In this document: positions 1 through 12,050 of the stretch, piece by piece
Layout: each line of letters opens with the position of its first letter
Numbering within the stretch: the first letter of the stretch is position 1
NCBI GenBank assembly: GCA_019925095.2
Contig: CM034406.1
Location: 14,232,388 to 14,296,387 of the forward strand
Direction of reading: 5' to 3'
From: Dendrolimus kikuchii
Lineage: Eukaryota > Arthropoda > Insecta > Lepidoptera > Lasiocampidae
DNA: 64,000 nt
Position numbers and translations under genes: made by a program
Notes under the pieces: generated by a model
Seen by the model: the letters and a program-made list of their open reading frames with translations, nothing else
Database searches by the model: none
Told to the model about the DNA's origin: nothing

Positions 1-691
1 AAACACATCAACAACTTTGTAACCTCATTTTATACCTATAAATTATTTTCCACTAAATTATTATTTAATTTAGATGAACTAAATATTTACTATCATGTGA
101 CAAAAAAAAAATACTGGCTGGCTGGAATGCCGCAGAAAAAGAAATTTACTTGAAATTTTATACGTGACGTATTAAATGAGTTCATCAGATTTAGAAATGG
201 ATATAACGCCCGATTTCATTAGAGAAGTAGTTGCTAGTTTAACTAATCAGTTTTCTTTACTTACCTCATGATCAAAATGAAAACCTCGGGTGAAAGGCCT
301 ATTTAGGTACTGGTACTATTAGCGCCCTCACTACGCTCGTGCGCCAAACCATTTCGTACCTTTTCACCTCTTGTGTAACAATCTACTATATAGACCGTGT
401 TATACCCGCATCAATTTTCGTGTCCGTGACATATCGGGTAAACTGAAAATAGGTATATCGCCTGCACTGCTGGTGCCGCCACGATTGCCGGAAACAGACT
501 GGTTAAGAGTTAATGTCCTAAAGTCCGTACCATGTGTGCCAATATTAAATAAGCTATGCCTAAGGCCGTGCGAAGTGGAAAAGAAAAAATAGAAAAAGGT
601 ATCTCGGGTTTCGAAGCGGACAACTGGTTGACAATGATGAACGTACATAGTACAGACGTAAAACTTGTTTATTTTTTGACTTAAGTCTTTT
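1..691. other. Unassigned AT-rich sequence
   Basis: A somewhat GC-richer stretch at about 300-600 holds overlapping short open frames on both strands (371-592 plus, 400-648 minus) with no recognisable domain. It could hold an upstream exon of the CaM-like gene, but nothing in frame with a good donor convinces me. Confidence 0.4.
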
Positions 692-748
692 AACGTCTAA
701 AAGTAATAAAAGAATTATATTATAATTCTTTTATTACTTTTAGACGTT
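692..748. repeat. 57-bp perfect palindrome
   Basis: The arms 692-719 and 721-748 are exact reverse complements (28 nt each, 1-nt centre): AACGTCTAAAAGTAATAAAA and its complement. Confidence 0.9.
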
Positions 749-1249
749 TATATTATAATTATAGAATTAGAAGTTTTTCAAAGGTACCTACGGGAAGGCT
801 TCGAAGTGTGTAATTTTTGCTTCTAAGAACGCTGCGTAATGGAGACATATTATTGGTATTAAATTGATAACTAAATTATTTAGCTTTGTATGTACAATTA
901 CAATGACATGGCTATAATTTGTTTTTGTAAAAACCTTCGCCTACTTTTTTGTCTGAACGATTGTTATTTGTAATATCTCTCTTATATAGTATTAACCCAA
1001 TAGTTGCTAATACATTTTGGAATAATACCAAATATTACGAGAATGTGTAAATTTATATTGGTAAACTAATAATAATGGGTTCATGTGTGGGAGAATTTGT
1101 TAGTTCAAAGTTTACAGTATCAATATTTACGTTTCGGTTTGATTAGAGCATTTGGAACATAATGTTCTAATAATGTTTTTACGAGAATAACTCTATAGAT
1201 CTTTGAGAACGAGCGTATTCATTTATACTTTTATTAAATAAGATTATAA

Positions 1250-1400
1250 CTAGCTGCACCCCACTTCGTTTGCTCGGGACTTGAGCGTTATAGTCGTACG
1301 TTTTGAACTGTGCGAGAAATTGAAATGAGATATAAATGCAAATCTAATTTTCAATGAAATCCAGCCATTTTGAAGCCTATTCGAGACAAACTTTCAGACA
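1250..1400 (-). mobile_element. Helitron-like 3' end, minus strand
   Basis: The minus strand reads CCCGAGCAAACGAAGTGGGG, then TGCAGCTAG and a host T. The right boundary is approximate. Confidence 0.5.
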
Positions 1401-1489
1401 GTCTGTGGGACAATAATAATCCCAAAAACGGTAATTTATGATTAGGCACCTTACTCATAGACAACGAAGCCTACGCTCAAGATTTTATT

Positions 1490-1760
1490 TATGCTCGATA
1501 AAGTACAACGATATGGGCATTTAATGAGGACGAATAAAAGTCACGCGACAAAAAGAATGTTAAACTGGAAGCTTCATGGTTATAAATGCAAAGGTAGACC
1601 AAAAAAATAGATGGTTGGATTGTGTGAACGATAACATCATGATTTGTGGTGCGAATGAGGACGTATGCCAGAATAGACGAATATGGAAGGGAAAAAGATA
1701 TTTTGCCGACATAAAATAATTGGGAGATGGTAAAAGAATAGGGAGAGTCGATAAAACACA
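1490..1760 (+). mobile_element. Decayed RTE-like RT C-terminus
   Basis: Plus-strand frames read RMLNWKLHGYKCKGRPKN and RWLDCVND, then WKGKRYFADIK, the usual end of an RTE reverse transcriptase, with stops and frameshifts. A related end (GAGTATGGAAGG ... AATTGGGGAATGG) lies at 15538-15597. Confidence 0.6.
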
Positions 1761-1884
1761 AAAGAATTATACAGAATACTAAATGATATTGATTAAAGGT
1801 TTACTCAAGTTTTCTTCATTGTATTATTTTTATAAAAAAAAAATAACAGTTATAGATACTTCTCTATTTTAACTTTGATTTCAG

Positions 1885-2027
1885 CAGCCAATTGTCCGAG
1901 AGATCCGTTTCCTCTGGTAGACCTCAGCGTCAGGTGACGTTCTTAAAGCCAGCAGCCGACACGAACTTGGACAGAAAGGCGTCTATTGTTGATGAGAATA
2001 CAGGCATTACCCGGACACAAATGAAAG
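1885..2027 (+). CDS. CaM-like exon: N-terminal leader
   Basis: The exon follows a TTTCAG acceptor; a second AG three bases on leaves a NAGNAG-type ambiguity (1885 or 1888). It ends ATG AAA G before GTTTGC. It encodes the Ser/Arg-rich leader ending ITRTQMK and enters the first EF helix in phase 1. Confidence 0.8.
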
Positions 2028-5000
2028 GTTTGCATAAATTATGTACATTTCATCGAATCGACCGATTACGATTACTTCTTGATTCCCACTTATTACATAC
2101 AGATTTTTGTAAGGTGCTTTGGGGTAGTTTCGACATTCTTATATTTTTTGATGAGTTGATATGTTATTAAAGTATTTTAGTTATATAGCTCGGAGGTTTT
2201 ATTAATACATCCAACCTCCGCTAACAGCTATGAAATTATAATCACATCAAGCAAAACAATTCGGTTATCTCCGCTGTATTAGACGTTTTCTCTAATACTA
2301 AATAATCTAAAACCACAGGGCGTTGCCAACGCGTTACCGGCCTCTAAGAAATTTTATAACGCCCTTGTTAAACGACCCCATGTCGTAGCGCAGAGGGAAA
2401 ACTTCGGCGGGAAGTTCTCTTCAGATCATTGTTGTACACGGAATAAACGTTCTAGAGAACCGTTGCGTAGTTGAGCGTGGGAGCTCCAGGAAATGGGGGT
2501 GAACACCCCGCCGATGGCGAGCGGTGCGGTTGTAAAAATGAGGCGTTGGCACCAGATCAAACAGTTCCTCGGAACACTCTCCATTGTACAGGCGGTAGAA
2601 TACGCAGAGGGATGCAAAGTCTCTCCGAAGGCTAAGCGATTCTAAACCGCCTGTTAGTATGGGATCGTGGACTATACGAACGGCGTGACCGCTGGATGGA
2701 GTCTAGAGGGTCAGTCTGGTAAGCGGGTGCTCCAGCCCATAAGTGTGAGCAGTATTCCATATGCGGCCTAACTTGTGCTTTATAAAACACAAGTCTTTGC
2801 CGCGGGGTGAAATACTGCTTAGACCGGTTTAGCACACCAAGCTTTTTTGAAGCAAGTTTAGCCTTGCCTTCCAGATGACCCCGAAACTGCACGTCTTTCG
2901 TTATATCAACGCCTAGAATCTCGATACTGTTGTACATGGTAAGGGGTGTTCCTTGAAACTGTGGCGCAGGAACAAATGGGGTCTTTTTTGCAGAGAATGC
3001 GCAGACCTTTGTCTTCGTGGGGTTAAATTAGACAAGATTTTGTCGTCTCCATTCGGAGACTTGCTCCAGGGAGTTCTCCACTTCAGACACAATTCTGACC
3101 CGACTTTCTTCCACTGGCGACTGAGGGACATTAGCCCGGCTGGTATATCTGGCGTCACCTGTACTGTCATCTGCATAGCAATGAATGTTCTCTATAGATA
3201 ACTCTATAGATCTTTATACCTTCAGTAGTTTATAATATTTAAACTACTAAAGTTATTAAAAAATCTATTCAAGTTTAACTTGTGTCAGTTTTAGTAATAA
3301 CATACTTTAGTCTAATTAATTGCAATAATCTTTATTTTAAAGGTCTTTAGGTTCTCTATTACACGAAGTTGTCTCAATTAGTGGTTTCAATCAAGAATTT
3401 GTGTTTGAATTTACACGCGTTTCGTTCCTAAGTCCTTACACCGCAAAATACGCTTAAACTCACCGCAGAGTCTTTAAGGAAAAACTTTCTTAAGATCAAT
3501 AAAACTCAATTTAGAGAGATTAAAAAGTTTCTCTTTCTTATTTGCTACAAAATGTTTTTGTAAAAGAAACAAGATTTTCGGAATTCTGGTCCAAAGTTTG
3601 CTGGAAATGATTATTGTTGATTCATATCGTTGATTTTTTTTTAATTCATTTATTCATAGTACATAAGAAGTAAGAAAGAGAGTTAGTTGGTCTGAAAGAG
3701 AGTGTCGGGGTGAAGGTAAGGAAAGGAATGCTCCGGTGGTTCGGGCATGTGGAAAGAATGTATGATGAAAGAATGGCAAAACAGATATACAATGCAAAAG
3801 TAGATGGATGCAGAAGTCGTGGAAGGCCACGACACACCTTCCATGATCAAATTGATTGTATACTAGCAGAAGGTGATGTCAGAACAGACGAGCGTGCATG
3901 ACAAGAGCTATGAATGTCAAAGAAGCGAGTGAGGTGTGTAAGAATAAGCCTGAATGGCGCTCTGTTGTTCGTGCCTACCCCACAAGGGAACAGGCACGAA
4001 ACTATGTATGTATGTATGTATAGTACATAAGAATGAAATACGTTCAATTTGTGCAGTCCGTCAGGTGCCAAAGCCCGGAATTACGTTTCATCCTGTAATT
4101 TCATAACTTTGGCAACTTTCGATTGCAACAGAATACAAAATACTATAAAGGCTAAAGTATTTTTTATAGATTTATTGGACTGTAAGCAAACTAGGTAACT
4201 AGCAGTAGGTTCAAATATATATTAAATGTTCAATAATGAAATCTAGCAACTACCTACGTGGCAGATTACAAAAGTCCGCTGTTTGCAATATTTAGCTGCA
4301 GAACAAAAATGTTTCCAGAAATGGGGTATCCCATATCTTAAGATCCCAATTTTTTAAATTTATATTTACATTCTATACTACCTTGATTTTTATAAGTTTT
4401 TTTATTATGAGACTGGCAAACAAGCGGAAGGCCCACCTCACAGAAAATGGTTATTGTTGTGTATAGACGTTTGCTACAGTAGGAGCAAAGCCAAAGCTTG
4501 CCAACCTTTAGGATGGGTTATAGGGGGTGTAACAATAGGGTTAAGATAGAGGGATCGGACAGGGGAACGGAACAGAGGGGATGGAATATAGGGAGAGAAA
4601 GAAACGGCTATCGGAATACTCGCTCATCCTACGAAACACGACTAGCTCAAAGCAAACCGTTTCACGCCAATACTCTGTGAAAGCGTGGTGTCGTACAGAT
4701 CGATCCGGCCCAGTGACCTGCAATCAAGATAATGATTCCAGCTTGGCTCTATCACTTGAAAAAAGTAGAATATTCTAACCTCATAGTTTGAAAATTGGAG
4801 ACGGCACGACGAAATCATAAGCATAATACCTAAAAGAATAATTAACATTTACTACAGAATTTCGTGAAGCCTTCCGCTTGTTCGACAAAGACGGCGACGG
4901 AACCATAACGAAGGAAGAACTAGGACGAGTCATGAGGAGCTTGGGTCAGTTCGCAAGGGTTGAAGAACTGCAAGACATGCTGCAAGAGGTTGATAGCGAT

Positions 5001-7356
5001 GGTATGTATTTTTGTGTAGTTATCTCCTAATATTGAACCTATTTAAAGGGTAAGCCAAATTCTGTATTAATTAAGATTTTTTGTAAAGAAGCGACAGATC
5101 TACGTAATATTACTTACTACTTATCTAGTGTTCTCTCAGCGCCTTCACTTATATATTATGCACTTTCAGTGGCAAGACGCTGGTCTCTAATCTTTGCCTA
5201 TATATAAGACTATGAAGGGAACAAACAAATGTGTAATATTTATATAATAAGTGTTCATTGTTCGCGTTTACAAACTATAATAAAGACCACTAGTCTTACA
5301 CTGCCTGGAGTTTCCCTTTTTGTGCATAGGATGCCGAAGTCATCGGTTACCATTACACCACAATTTGTTTAAATTATTGAAACTTTTGGCCCGATGCCCT
5401 CTTCAATACACCGGACCATAATGGAGTGATCGTAAAAAATGTAAAGTATTTTTTTTTCAATGTTTAAAATTCAGTGAAATGTTCTTTAACTAGGCGATGG
5501 CAATGTCTCCTTTGAAGAGTTCGTAAGTATCCTATCCAAGTCAATGTCCGGTGCTGGTGGAGGAACAAGCTCCGCTGAACAGGAAGAGAGGGAGCTGCGA
5601 GATGCCTTTAGGGTGTTTGACAAGCACAACCGCGGGTACATTTGTGCCTCTGATCTGAGGGCTGTGCTTCAGTGCTTGGGAGAGGATCTATCCGAAGAGG
5701 AGAGTACGTTGATTTTTGTCTTATTGTATTTTTTTATTATAACTGCCCATAATTTCTCACTGATGTCTCTATTTTTAAGAGGGGCTTAAAAAGAAGATAC
5801 TAGGAACACTATTAATGTTTATTAATTATGTGTATAATATATTTTAAAATTGAAATGCTAATTTGTTTTCAGTCGAGGACATGATCAAAGAAGTTGACTC
5901 CGATGGAGACGGGCGTATAGATTTTTTGGGTAAGTGACTGTAAAAATTGTTTTATGAATGACGGCGTCTATGGTCTTAGGCCACTATACTCAACTTGAGA
6001 TCCGCCACATGTCCGCCTGGCATACTATTTATATAGTCGAGACCCTGGGATCATGGGGGCCTGAGGCGCACAAGCTTTATCGAGACATAGTCAAACGTCT
6101 GGTGGATGTCTTACGTGACCAAAAGACTGGTTTATACCTCGGACAACGCATCAGCATTGCCATTCAGAGAGGCAACGTGGCCAGTCTTTTGGGCACGTTT
6201 CCGACTGACAGCGGTCTAGAACTAGATTCTATACTTTAATTTTAGTTTGTATATATAGTTTATTTTTAGTTTAATTTACTGTATAGTTTAATTTATTTAT
6301 AATTTAGTTTATTTATAATTTAGTTCATTCAATTTTTTTTTCAAATAATTTTCTCTTTTTAAAGTCTAAACATACTTACAAACAAAACCTTAAAAATATA
6401 TAAACTAAACTATACTATAAATAAAGCTACACCTACAAAATAATATAAATCTATAAATAAAAAATTGAATCCAAATCGGTGTCGGCGGGGAGCGTGCCCA
6501 GAATGCTGGCTGCATTTCCGCGTTGGATGGGAACGCTGATGCGTTGTCCTAGGTGCAAGCAAGCCAGCCTTTTGGCCACGAGAGACCTCAATTAGACGCG
6601 TTGAGAGGTCATTTATATTTATATTAATAAGATTTTTAGTTTATTTATAATTAGATACCTATATAATAGTATTTTTAAGATAGTTTAGTTTATAATTTTA
6701 TTTCATTTTAAAATAGTAAATTATAATTTATATAGTTTTATAACAGAATGCATTTTTGACACCCTTCTGGTGTTGTAAATCTTCACAGATGACGTAACTA
6801 CTTTTCATCAGATAAACCGTCAGCCTGGCAGCTGTGTGTTCCAGTAGTAAATAACACCTAAAGAAAAAAATGTAGTGGGTAGCCGCACCTCGTCTGATAC
6901 TCATCTAATATCGCCCTTACGAAAGAAAGATGGAATATGGCTGGTCTAAGGATTGGCTCGTCTAGATCATTGGAATGCCTAGGATTCGATACCTGGTAGG
7001 GTAATCTTTGTGAATGGACTTTTCCTTACAGAGAGAGCTCCATAGCTATTTTGGCAAAATCGGTTGGTCTGTATAATGTCACAATCATATTTGAAAATTA
7101 ATATGTCTATTACCATCCCTATTAGCTGCTGCAGAAAGCTTTAAAATAAAGGCGTCTCATTTCTCTGACGGATTCTGTTGCTGAAAGCAAGATTATTATA
7201 TATTTTTAAAACACCTCGGCTGGTATTTAACTATATTGCTTTTCAGAATTCGTAAGAGCCCTCGGAGAGCCAGAGGACGCGTGTGATGATGAAGATGACG
7301 AAGATACCCTGGAAGGTGCTGACCTACCATTAGCTAGGCCTGTTCATGCTAACTAA
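1885..7356 (+). CDS. Calmodulin-like four-EF-hand protein, 3' five exons (5' partial)
   Basis: This is a calcium-sensor protein of the calmodulin superfamily. Five exons join in one frame: 1885-2027, 4858-5001, 5494-5703, 5873-5929 and 7247-7356 (stop TAA). Every internal junction is phase 1 with GT-AG ends. A basic Ser/Arg-rich leader ([17 protein letters not shown]) precedes four EF-hands. Loops 1, 2 and 4 ([36 protein letters not shown]) have the acidic residues needed for calcium. Loop 3 ([12 protein letters not shown]) lacks them at positions 3, 5 and 12 and probably does not bind. The C-terminal tail is acidic ([11 protein letters not shown]). The extended N-terminus and acidic tail differ from true calmodulin and resemble Drosophila CG11638 as I remember it. 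The first exon has no start codon in frame, so upstream exons must exist. Introns 1 and 4 contain LINE fragments. The coding assignment is strong; the orthologue name is moderate. Confidence 0.93.
2300..3195 (-). mobile_element. Jockey-superfamily LINE 3' fragment
   Basis: The minus strand shows YADDSTGDA near 3180, then [39 protein letters not shown] and the RT C-terminus ([17 protein letters not shown]). It matches the family at 27760-30545 but is interrupted by several frame breaks. It is 5'-truncated, lies in intron 1 of the CaM-like gene and is antisense to it. Confidence 0.85.
3670..4019 (+). mobile_element. RTE LINE 3' fragment with target duplication
   Basis: It matches 53600-53957 ([33 protein letters not shown]) with the TATG tail. 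A 14-bp duplication ATAGTACATAAGAA flanks it at 3656-3669 and 4020-4033. It lies in intron 1 of the CaM-like gene. Confidence 0.9.
4405..4720 (-). repeat. SINE-like dispersed repeat
   Basis: Its layout is like the SINE family in reverse (TTTTTTTATTATGAGACTGG, CAAACAAGCGGAAGGCCCAC), with a G-rich stretch and CTCGCTCATCCTACGAAACA. It lies in CaM-like intron 1, just before exon 2. No coding potential. Confidence 0.45.
4858..5001 (+). CDS. CaM-like exon: EF-hand 1 and start of EF-hand 2
   Basis: The acceptor is ACTACAG and the donor GAT G|GTATG. The exon encodes the first helix (EFREAFRLF), a canonical EF loop, the linker [17 protein letters not shown] and the entering helix of EF-hand 2, stopping within loop 2. 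Confidence 0.93.
5494..5703 (+). CDS. CaM-like exon: EF-hand 2 end, linker, degenerate EF-hand 3
   Basis: The exon lies between AACTAG and A|GTACG. It completes loop 2, then gives a Gly/Ser-rich central linker ([15 protein letters not shown]) longer than that of calmodulin, then EF-hand 3. Loop 3 has His, Arg, Tyr and Asp at positions 3, 5, 7 and 12, so calcium binding there is unlikely. Confidence 0.93.
5873..5929 (+). CDS. CaM-like exon: EF-hand 4 loop
   Basis: A 57-base exon between TTTTCAG and TTG G|GTAAGT encodes [19 protein letters not shown]. The invariant twelfth-position Glu is made by the junction codon with the next exon (G|AA). Confidence 0.92.
5955..6240 (+). mobile_element. LINE 3' coding end in CaM-like intron 4
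   Basis: An open frame encodes [38 protein letters not shown] and [18 protein letters not shown], a conserved C-terminus of insect non-LTR reverse transcriptases. It ends in AT-rich sequence and is not an exon of the host gene. Confidence 0.7.
6470..6605 (-). mobile_element. Same LINE end, inverted copy
   Basis: The minus strand contains the GQRIS and [16 protein letters not shown] match to 5955-6240. The two copies face each other about 230 bp apart. Confidence 0.7.
7247..7356 (+). CDS. CaM-like terminal exon, acidic tail
   Basis: The acceptor is CTTTTCAG and the stop TAA is at 7354-7356. It encodes [11 protein letters not shown], then an Asp/Glu run and a short tail ending PVHAN. Possible polyadenylation signals follow in the AT-rich sequence (ATTAAA near 7394, AATAAA near 7637); I cannot choose between them. 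Confidence 0.92.
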
Positions 7357-8149
7357 GCGGACTATTATACAACGACATAAAATATAAAACTGTATTAAAG
7401 CGTTTTGTCTTATAAACGGTGTTGCCAGGTTTATCATCATGACAATCTAGTTTTTATTTGTAAACCAATATAAAGACCCAAGCCGTGTAGTTTTGCTTGG
7501 GGGTTTGAAACGTAAATAACCATACATTTAAGTTTATGTATATAAAACAATATTTAAAAAGTTGCTGGAAATGGGTATAATAGTTACATTTATCTACCTT
7601 GAAACTATTTTAGACATAACCAAAAATAGTTTTTGTAATAAATATTGTTTATACCACCTTTATAATATGGGCTGATAACCACAAAATGTTCTACTGTTGT
7701 ACACGGGATACCTTATTTTTAGTAAAAAGGAATGGCCGATATCGACGCCAGTCAATTTGGTACTCTTAATTTGCAGTCAAGATATATAAATATGCATGCT
7801 ACTCAGTCGGCATTCGAACTCGGCCCATTGTAATAAGATGCGGATGATTAGCAACAGAATTTTTTGTCTTTATTCCTTCTTAATGTCTCCACTTTTTTTT
7901 GTCATAAGCAGTTTTATTCTATAATATACCTGGCAACACGGTCACATCACAATCATATTTAAAAATCTTTAACTTCATAATTCGTGTAGTATTTTATTTT
8001 ATAATAAAATCTCCGCAAAGCAGGCGTCAGATTGTTTAACGAAAGCTGCTATAAAGCTTAGAATTTCATACAAGCGTGGAATATAAGGTGAACGCACATT
8101 TAGACGTACATCTTTTAAACATGAAGTTCTGTAACTAGTTAAATAATTA
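7357..8149. other. 3' flank of CaM-like gene
   Basis: AT-rich untranslated and intergenic sequence with no recognised gene. Several AATAAA-like words are present. Confidence 0.5.
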
Positions 8150-8325
8150 CTTATAAGCAGGGTTATATTTGTGGGGGCACGTGGGGGCACGCAGTGACCT
8201 TAAAAGAAATTTCTAAAGTATCGAAAAATTACCATAAAAACTGAAAAAAATTATGGACTTACAATTTTCAAGAATTAGTGTGCCCCCAAAAATGAAATAA
8301 CAAAAAAAAGGCCTGCTTATAAGAA
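8150..8325. repeat. Inverted-repeat element with GGGGGCA motifs
   Basis: CTTATAAGCAGGG (8151-8163) is inverted at 8310-8323 (CCTGCTTATAAG), and GTGGGGGCACG is opposed by GTGCCCCC. A similar piece (GTGCCCCCTAAAATAAAGGC) lies at 34307-34326. It is probably a MITE. Confidence 0.5.
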
Positions 8326-10429
8326 GATGTAAGTAACAATGCACACTTTTATTGAAAATTCTGAAAAAATAACATAAATATAAGTGTCTATGAAAAACTG
8401 ACTTTCGTCTTAAGTTTAAAATAAGCATGATAAAAATATTTTTTATTATTTAAATATATAGTTGTAAACGCTATTTGAATCGTTAGAATTATGTCAAACT
8501 TACTGCATTCATACAAATTCAGAGACCATAACATTTAGTAGAGTATGGGGCCGATTTATTTATCATTTTTATTTTATTCCAAAGATTAATAGTGGGTTTA
8601 ACACATTTATTAGAATAATAATAATATTATTTTAATATACACAAAAACAGTAAAAATACAAGCACTTCAACCGAAACTTAGTCATTATTTCCCGGTCTCC
8701 TCCTTCATGCAGTACATGTATAATATAATGTGTGTCCACCTTATGATACGACCTAAATATGTCTTTTGGCTAGTTCAACGCCTTCAGAAAAACACACATG
8801 CAGTGTTGCAACTTTAATATTAATACCTAGGATAAGGCTTAAATATCTACAACATCGAGTGAACGTCGTGATTTTAGTTTTTATTTATTGAATAACATTT
8901 CAAAATGGTAAATCGTTAATATTATATCATGTAAAAATATTTTGATGTTCTTACTATAAATCAATTATTATAGGATATCTTATAATGTTATAACACCAAT
9001 ACTTACTAATAAATATTGTAAATAATTTCTTCTAAAGATATAACATAACATTCGATACACCCCTCTTTACCGCTTTCCATATATAGTATTTTGATATCTT
9101 TATTTATAACAACAATAAACTGTAATGAACCCCTCACTAGAATAACTAAAGCCGATTCTTCTGAAATGCATCTGAAGAACAAAAAATAACTAATATCATA
9201 AAGGGGACAGCAAAAATGAAACAGATAAAACAAATATATTGAAACATTATATTTAGTAGCATATGGTCGCAACTAACAGTAAGTGTTACAGTACGTGCAA
9301 AACTGTAATGCGTCTTTGTAGTTTGTGCAAGTCACTATTCAGAATTACGGACGCGGACACATGTTAATAAATTCTAATATTTTTACATATAAAAGAACAG
9401 GCGTTATAATAACATCTTGTCATGTAGCTTTTAAAATATTAAGATATAAAATATAATTTTAAATATGGTTCAAGCAATAATCAATACGCTACTTGACTAC
9501 ATATTTCAAAGTTCACGCGATGGTCGTACGTAGAAGTTCTGCGCTTTCACTCCACCGCTATCCGAAGTTTTATAGCATCTTTTTCGCGCTTTGCACTGTC
9601 AGTTGTATTAAATGTTAAAAAGTGAGAGGAACTGTGCAAAGTCACGGGGATAACTTCTGTCGAGGCGCATATAGGTTTTGCGCGTACTTCTTTTGTGGAT
9701 ATTATTATATGGGTGTTATGATTATTATTATATTAAAGGCCGACAGTGTTTGCAAATCATTTGATAGTTGCAATAAGCAAGGTATTATTTACAATTGCGT
9801 CTTCTTATTAATATTAATTATAATATTTAAATTAATCTTGAAATTTCCAGCAAGAAGTAATAAAAAATACTTTTGATTTTTTATTATTAACACGAGGGCA
9901 CAAATTGATTTTCGCACTCTTGATCCCAATGTAGTTAGAAGGTCCTGAGCAAACGTCTTTCGTTTTAGAACTTCCTATTTGGTTTTTTACGTTTCCTTGC
10001 ATTTTACTTTGTATTTTCAATTTATTTTTATGTTATGACTTTGTTGTTGTAGTTCTAAATAAATTGTTGTTCTTCCTTTCGTCTCTTTTGATTTGCATTA
10101 AATGATTCGGGCGGATCGGACGAAAACGAACAACGTAAAGCATTTCAGATTGTGGTTAGATGTTGCATGTTGCATAATTATCGCCTCTTTGCTTCAATAA
10201 CGTGATACATCCGACCAATTTTAATATCTTTTATAATTCATAATAACTAAAATCGCCCTTTCCGATTTAATTTTTCTAGAAAACGGTGTTATGTCTTAGA
10301 ATACATTGTACATTGACAGTAAGAATTTATTCATTTTCATACAATTATTTTACGAAGATTAAAAAAAAAACTATCTTCTAAAATTTCAATTTTCAAGATA
10401 ACACATTATTGAAGCAGAGGCAATATTAT
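8326..10429. other. Intergenic AT-rich stretch, nothing recognised
   Basis: Short open frames only (for example 9006-9272 minus and 9622-9876 plus). Their composition is that of random AT-rich DNA and I see no motifs. Confidence 0.5.
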
Positions 10430-10935
10430 ATGCTCCCAGCTGCTCCCACTTGACTCCTTGCAGCGCCAAGCAGTCCGGATTGTCGACGATCCCGAACTTA
10501 CACACGGTTTAGAACCTTTAAGTCTCAGAAGAGACATTGGCGCTCTGAGCACGTTTTACCGTCTGTACAATGGGGAGTGTTCTGAGGAACTGTTTAGTTT
10601 GGTACCTACGCCGCCATTTTACCACCGCACTGGCCGCCGACGACTGGGAGATCATCCACACTTCCTTAACTCCTGGAAGTTATCCACTGTACGTGGCGCT
10701 CGCTCCTTTATGCCATACGTGAGAAAGCTATGGAATGAGCTCCCTCCTGCGGTTTTCCTAGAGCGCTATAATATGGGCTCTTCAGAAAGGGCGTAAACAG
10801 ATTTTTAAAGTCTCAACGAGGTAGGCAACGCATCGGCTCCCTTAGTGTTGCAGATGTCCGTGGACGACGGTAGCCATTTGCGATCAAGTGGACCCGTCTG
10901 TCAGTTTGCCTATAAGCAAACATAAAAAAAAATAT
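10430..10935 (+). mobile_element. Jockey-superfamily LINE 3' end
   Basis: An open stretch from about 10458 encodes [40 protein letters not shown] and YVRKLWNELPPAVF, the C-terminus of the same LINE family. A 3' UTR follows (GCAGATGTCCGTGGACGACGG) with an A-rich tail ending near 10930. It is 5'-truncated. Confidence 0.85.
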
Positions 10936-11429
10936 GGGCGACATTAACTAAAAAAAACCTGCAAGATATCCGTTACCCTGTTTGACTTTTAACTGACGGT
11001 TAAAATAAAATGATCTCTGTTTAACCATATATTTTTAGCGATTATTTTCTTTTAACTATCGGTTAAATGTTTATGCACATCTTACTGTTGTACAATTTTA
11101 CTAGGTTTACAAATTATATAATGTACTTACCAAATGTCTAAATCCTTGTTATACTATACATATCCTATAGAACTTATCTTGAAATCAGAGCTTATATTAT
11201 TTTTCCTAATAATCTTCTTAGTATAAATTACTAATTATTCAATCAATTTATGGATGTTGTAAATTATAGACCAAGGTTATACAGTATTAAATATGCTCTT
11301 AATATACTGAGTGGTGTTTCATTTAAGATTAGACCATAGCTATTACTTTTAGGTTAGGCATCTTATGGCCGGTTCCTATGTCTTACTATTCATTCACTTG
11401 CTTGACCATATTATAGCAGTTTTGAAGAA

Positions 11430-12050
11430 CTGAAAGGGGTCGTTGTGCTGTGCAATTTTATTGTCTAAATATGTGTAAAATTACTCTAAAATGACCAATA
11501 GTTGTTTTTATTTTTTTATTGCAAGAGTTCAGCAGACAGGCAGACGGCCCACTGGATGGGAAGTGGTTACCATCGCCTATGGACATTTGCAACACCAACT
11601 AGGTGCTACAAATGCGCTGTTGCTCTCTTAAGTGAGTCTGGAACCTGGTCACTAATGCCGGAACACAACTCAGTTGTTATGGCGGCATGCTCTAGAGCAG
11701 GGGTGGTAGCCATCCAGTCTGGCAAATGCCCTACCACCTGGCTGTGGGTTGTTTAGTCGCCTCTTACGACAGGCCGCCCGGCCGCAGGAAATTGTATTCT
11801 TTCTCCGTTCCTGCACGGATAAAAACGAGTTGTACGATATTTATACTTTTTGTGTAGTAATTATGTTTTCGTGAGAAATGTGAACTGTGTAGTCAAATGT
11901 GGCCTTTAGCGTTGTTGCAAGAAATCCGTTGATTAGCATCAGTTAATAGCCTACAATTCAGCTGAGCTATACATAGACTTAGGAAATGAAGAAACGATGT
12001 ATTCTATGATCTGGCTTGAAGGCCTAGCTGCCAAGCCATAAATCCAAATA
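11430..12050 (+). repeat. GAACTGAAAGG retroposon 3' end, copy 1 (split)
   Basis: It matches 41135-41310 and the reverse of 59075-59390 (AAATTACTCTAAAATGA, GAAATGTGAACTGT, GCCTAGCTGCCAAGCCATAA). It ends in an AAATAA-rich tail, so it is probably a LINE 3' UTR. The SINE at 11505-11825 lies inside. Confidence 0.65.
11505..11825 (-). mobile_element. SINE-like element sharing the Jockey LINE 3' end
   Basis: On the minus strand it runs from CCGTGCAGGAACGGAG through CGTAAGAGGCGACTAAACA to GGTGTTGCAAATGTCCATAG and AATAAAAAAA. The last about 100 bp match the 3' UTR of the Jockey LINE at 30440-30545, which could let that LINE mobilise it. It is inserted in the repeat at 11430-12050. Confidence 0.75.

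Noticed and set aside
371..648. Overlapping open frames on both strands in a GC-richer patch
   Set aside because: No domain, no splice support and no agreement with the CaM-like gene frame. They shadow each other.
5544..5789. Stand-alone 81-codon calmodulin-like ORF
   Set aside because: It is exon 5494-5703 of the CaM-like gene read through its donor into the intron.
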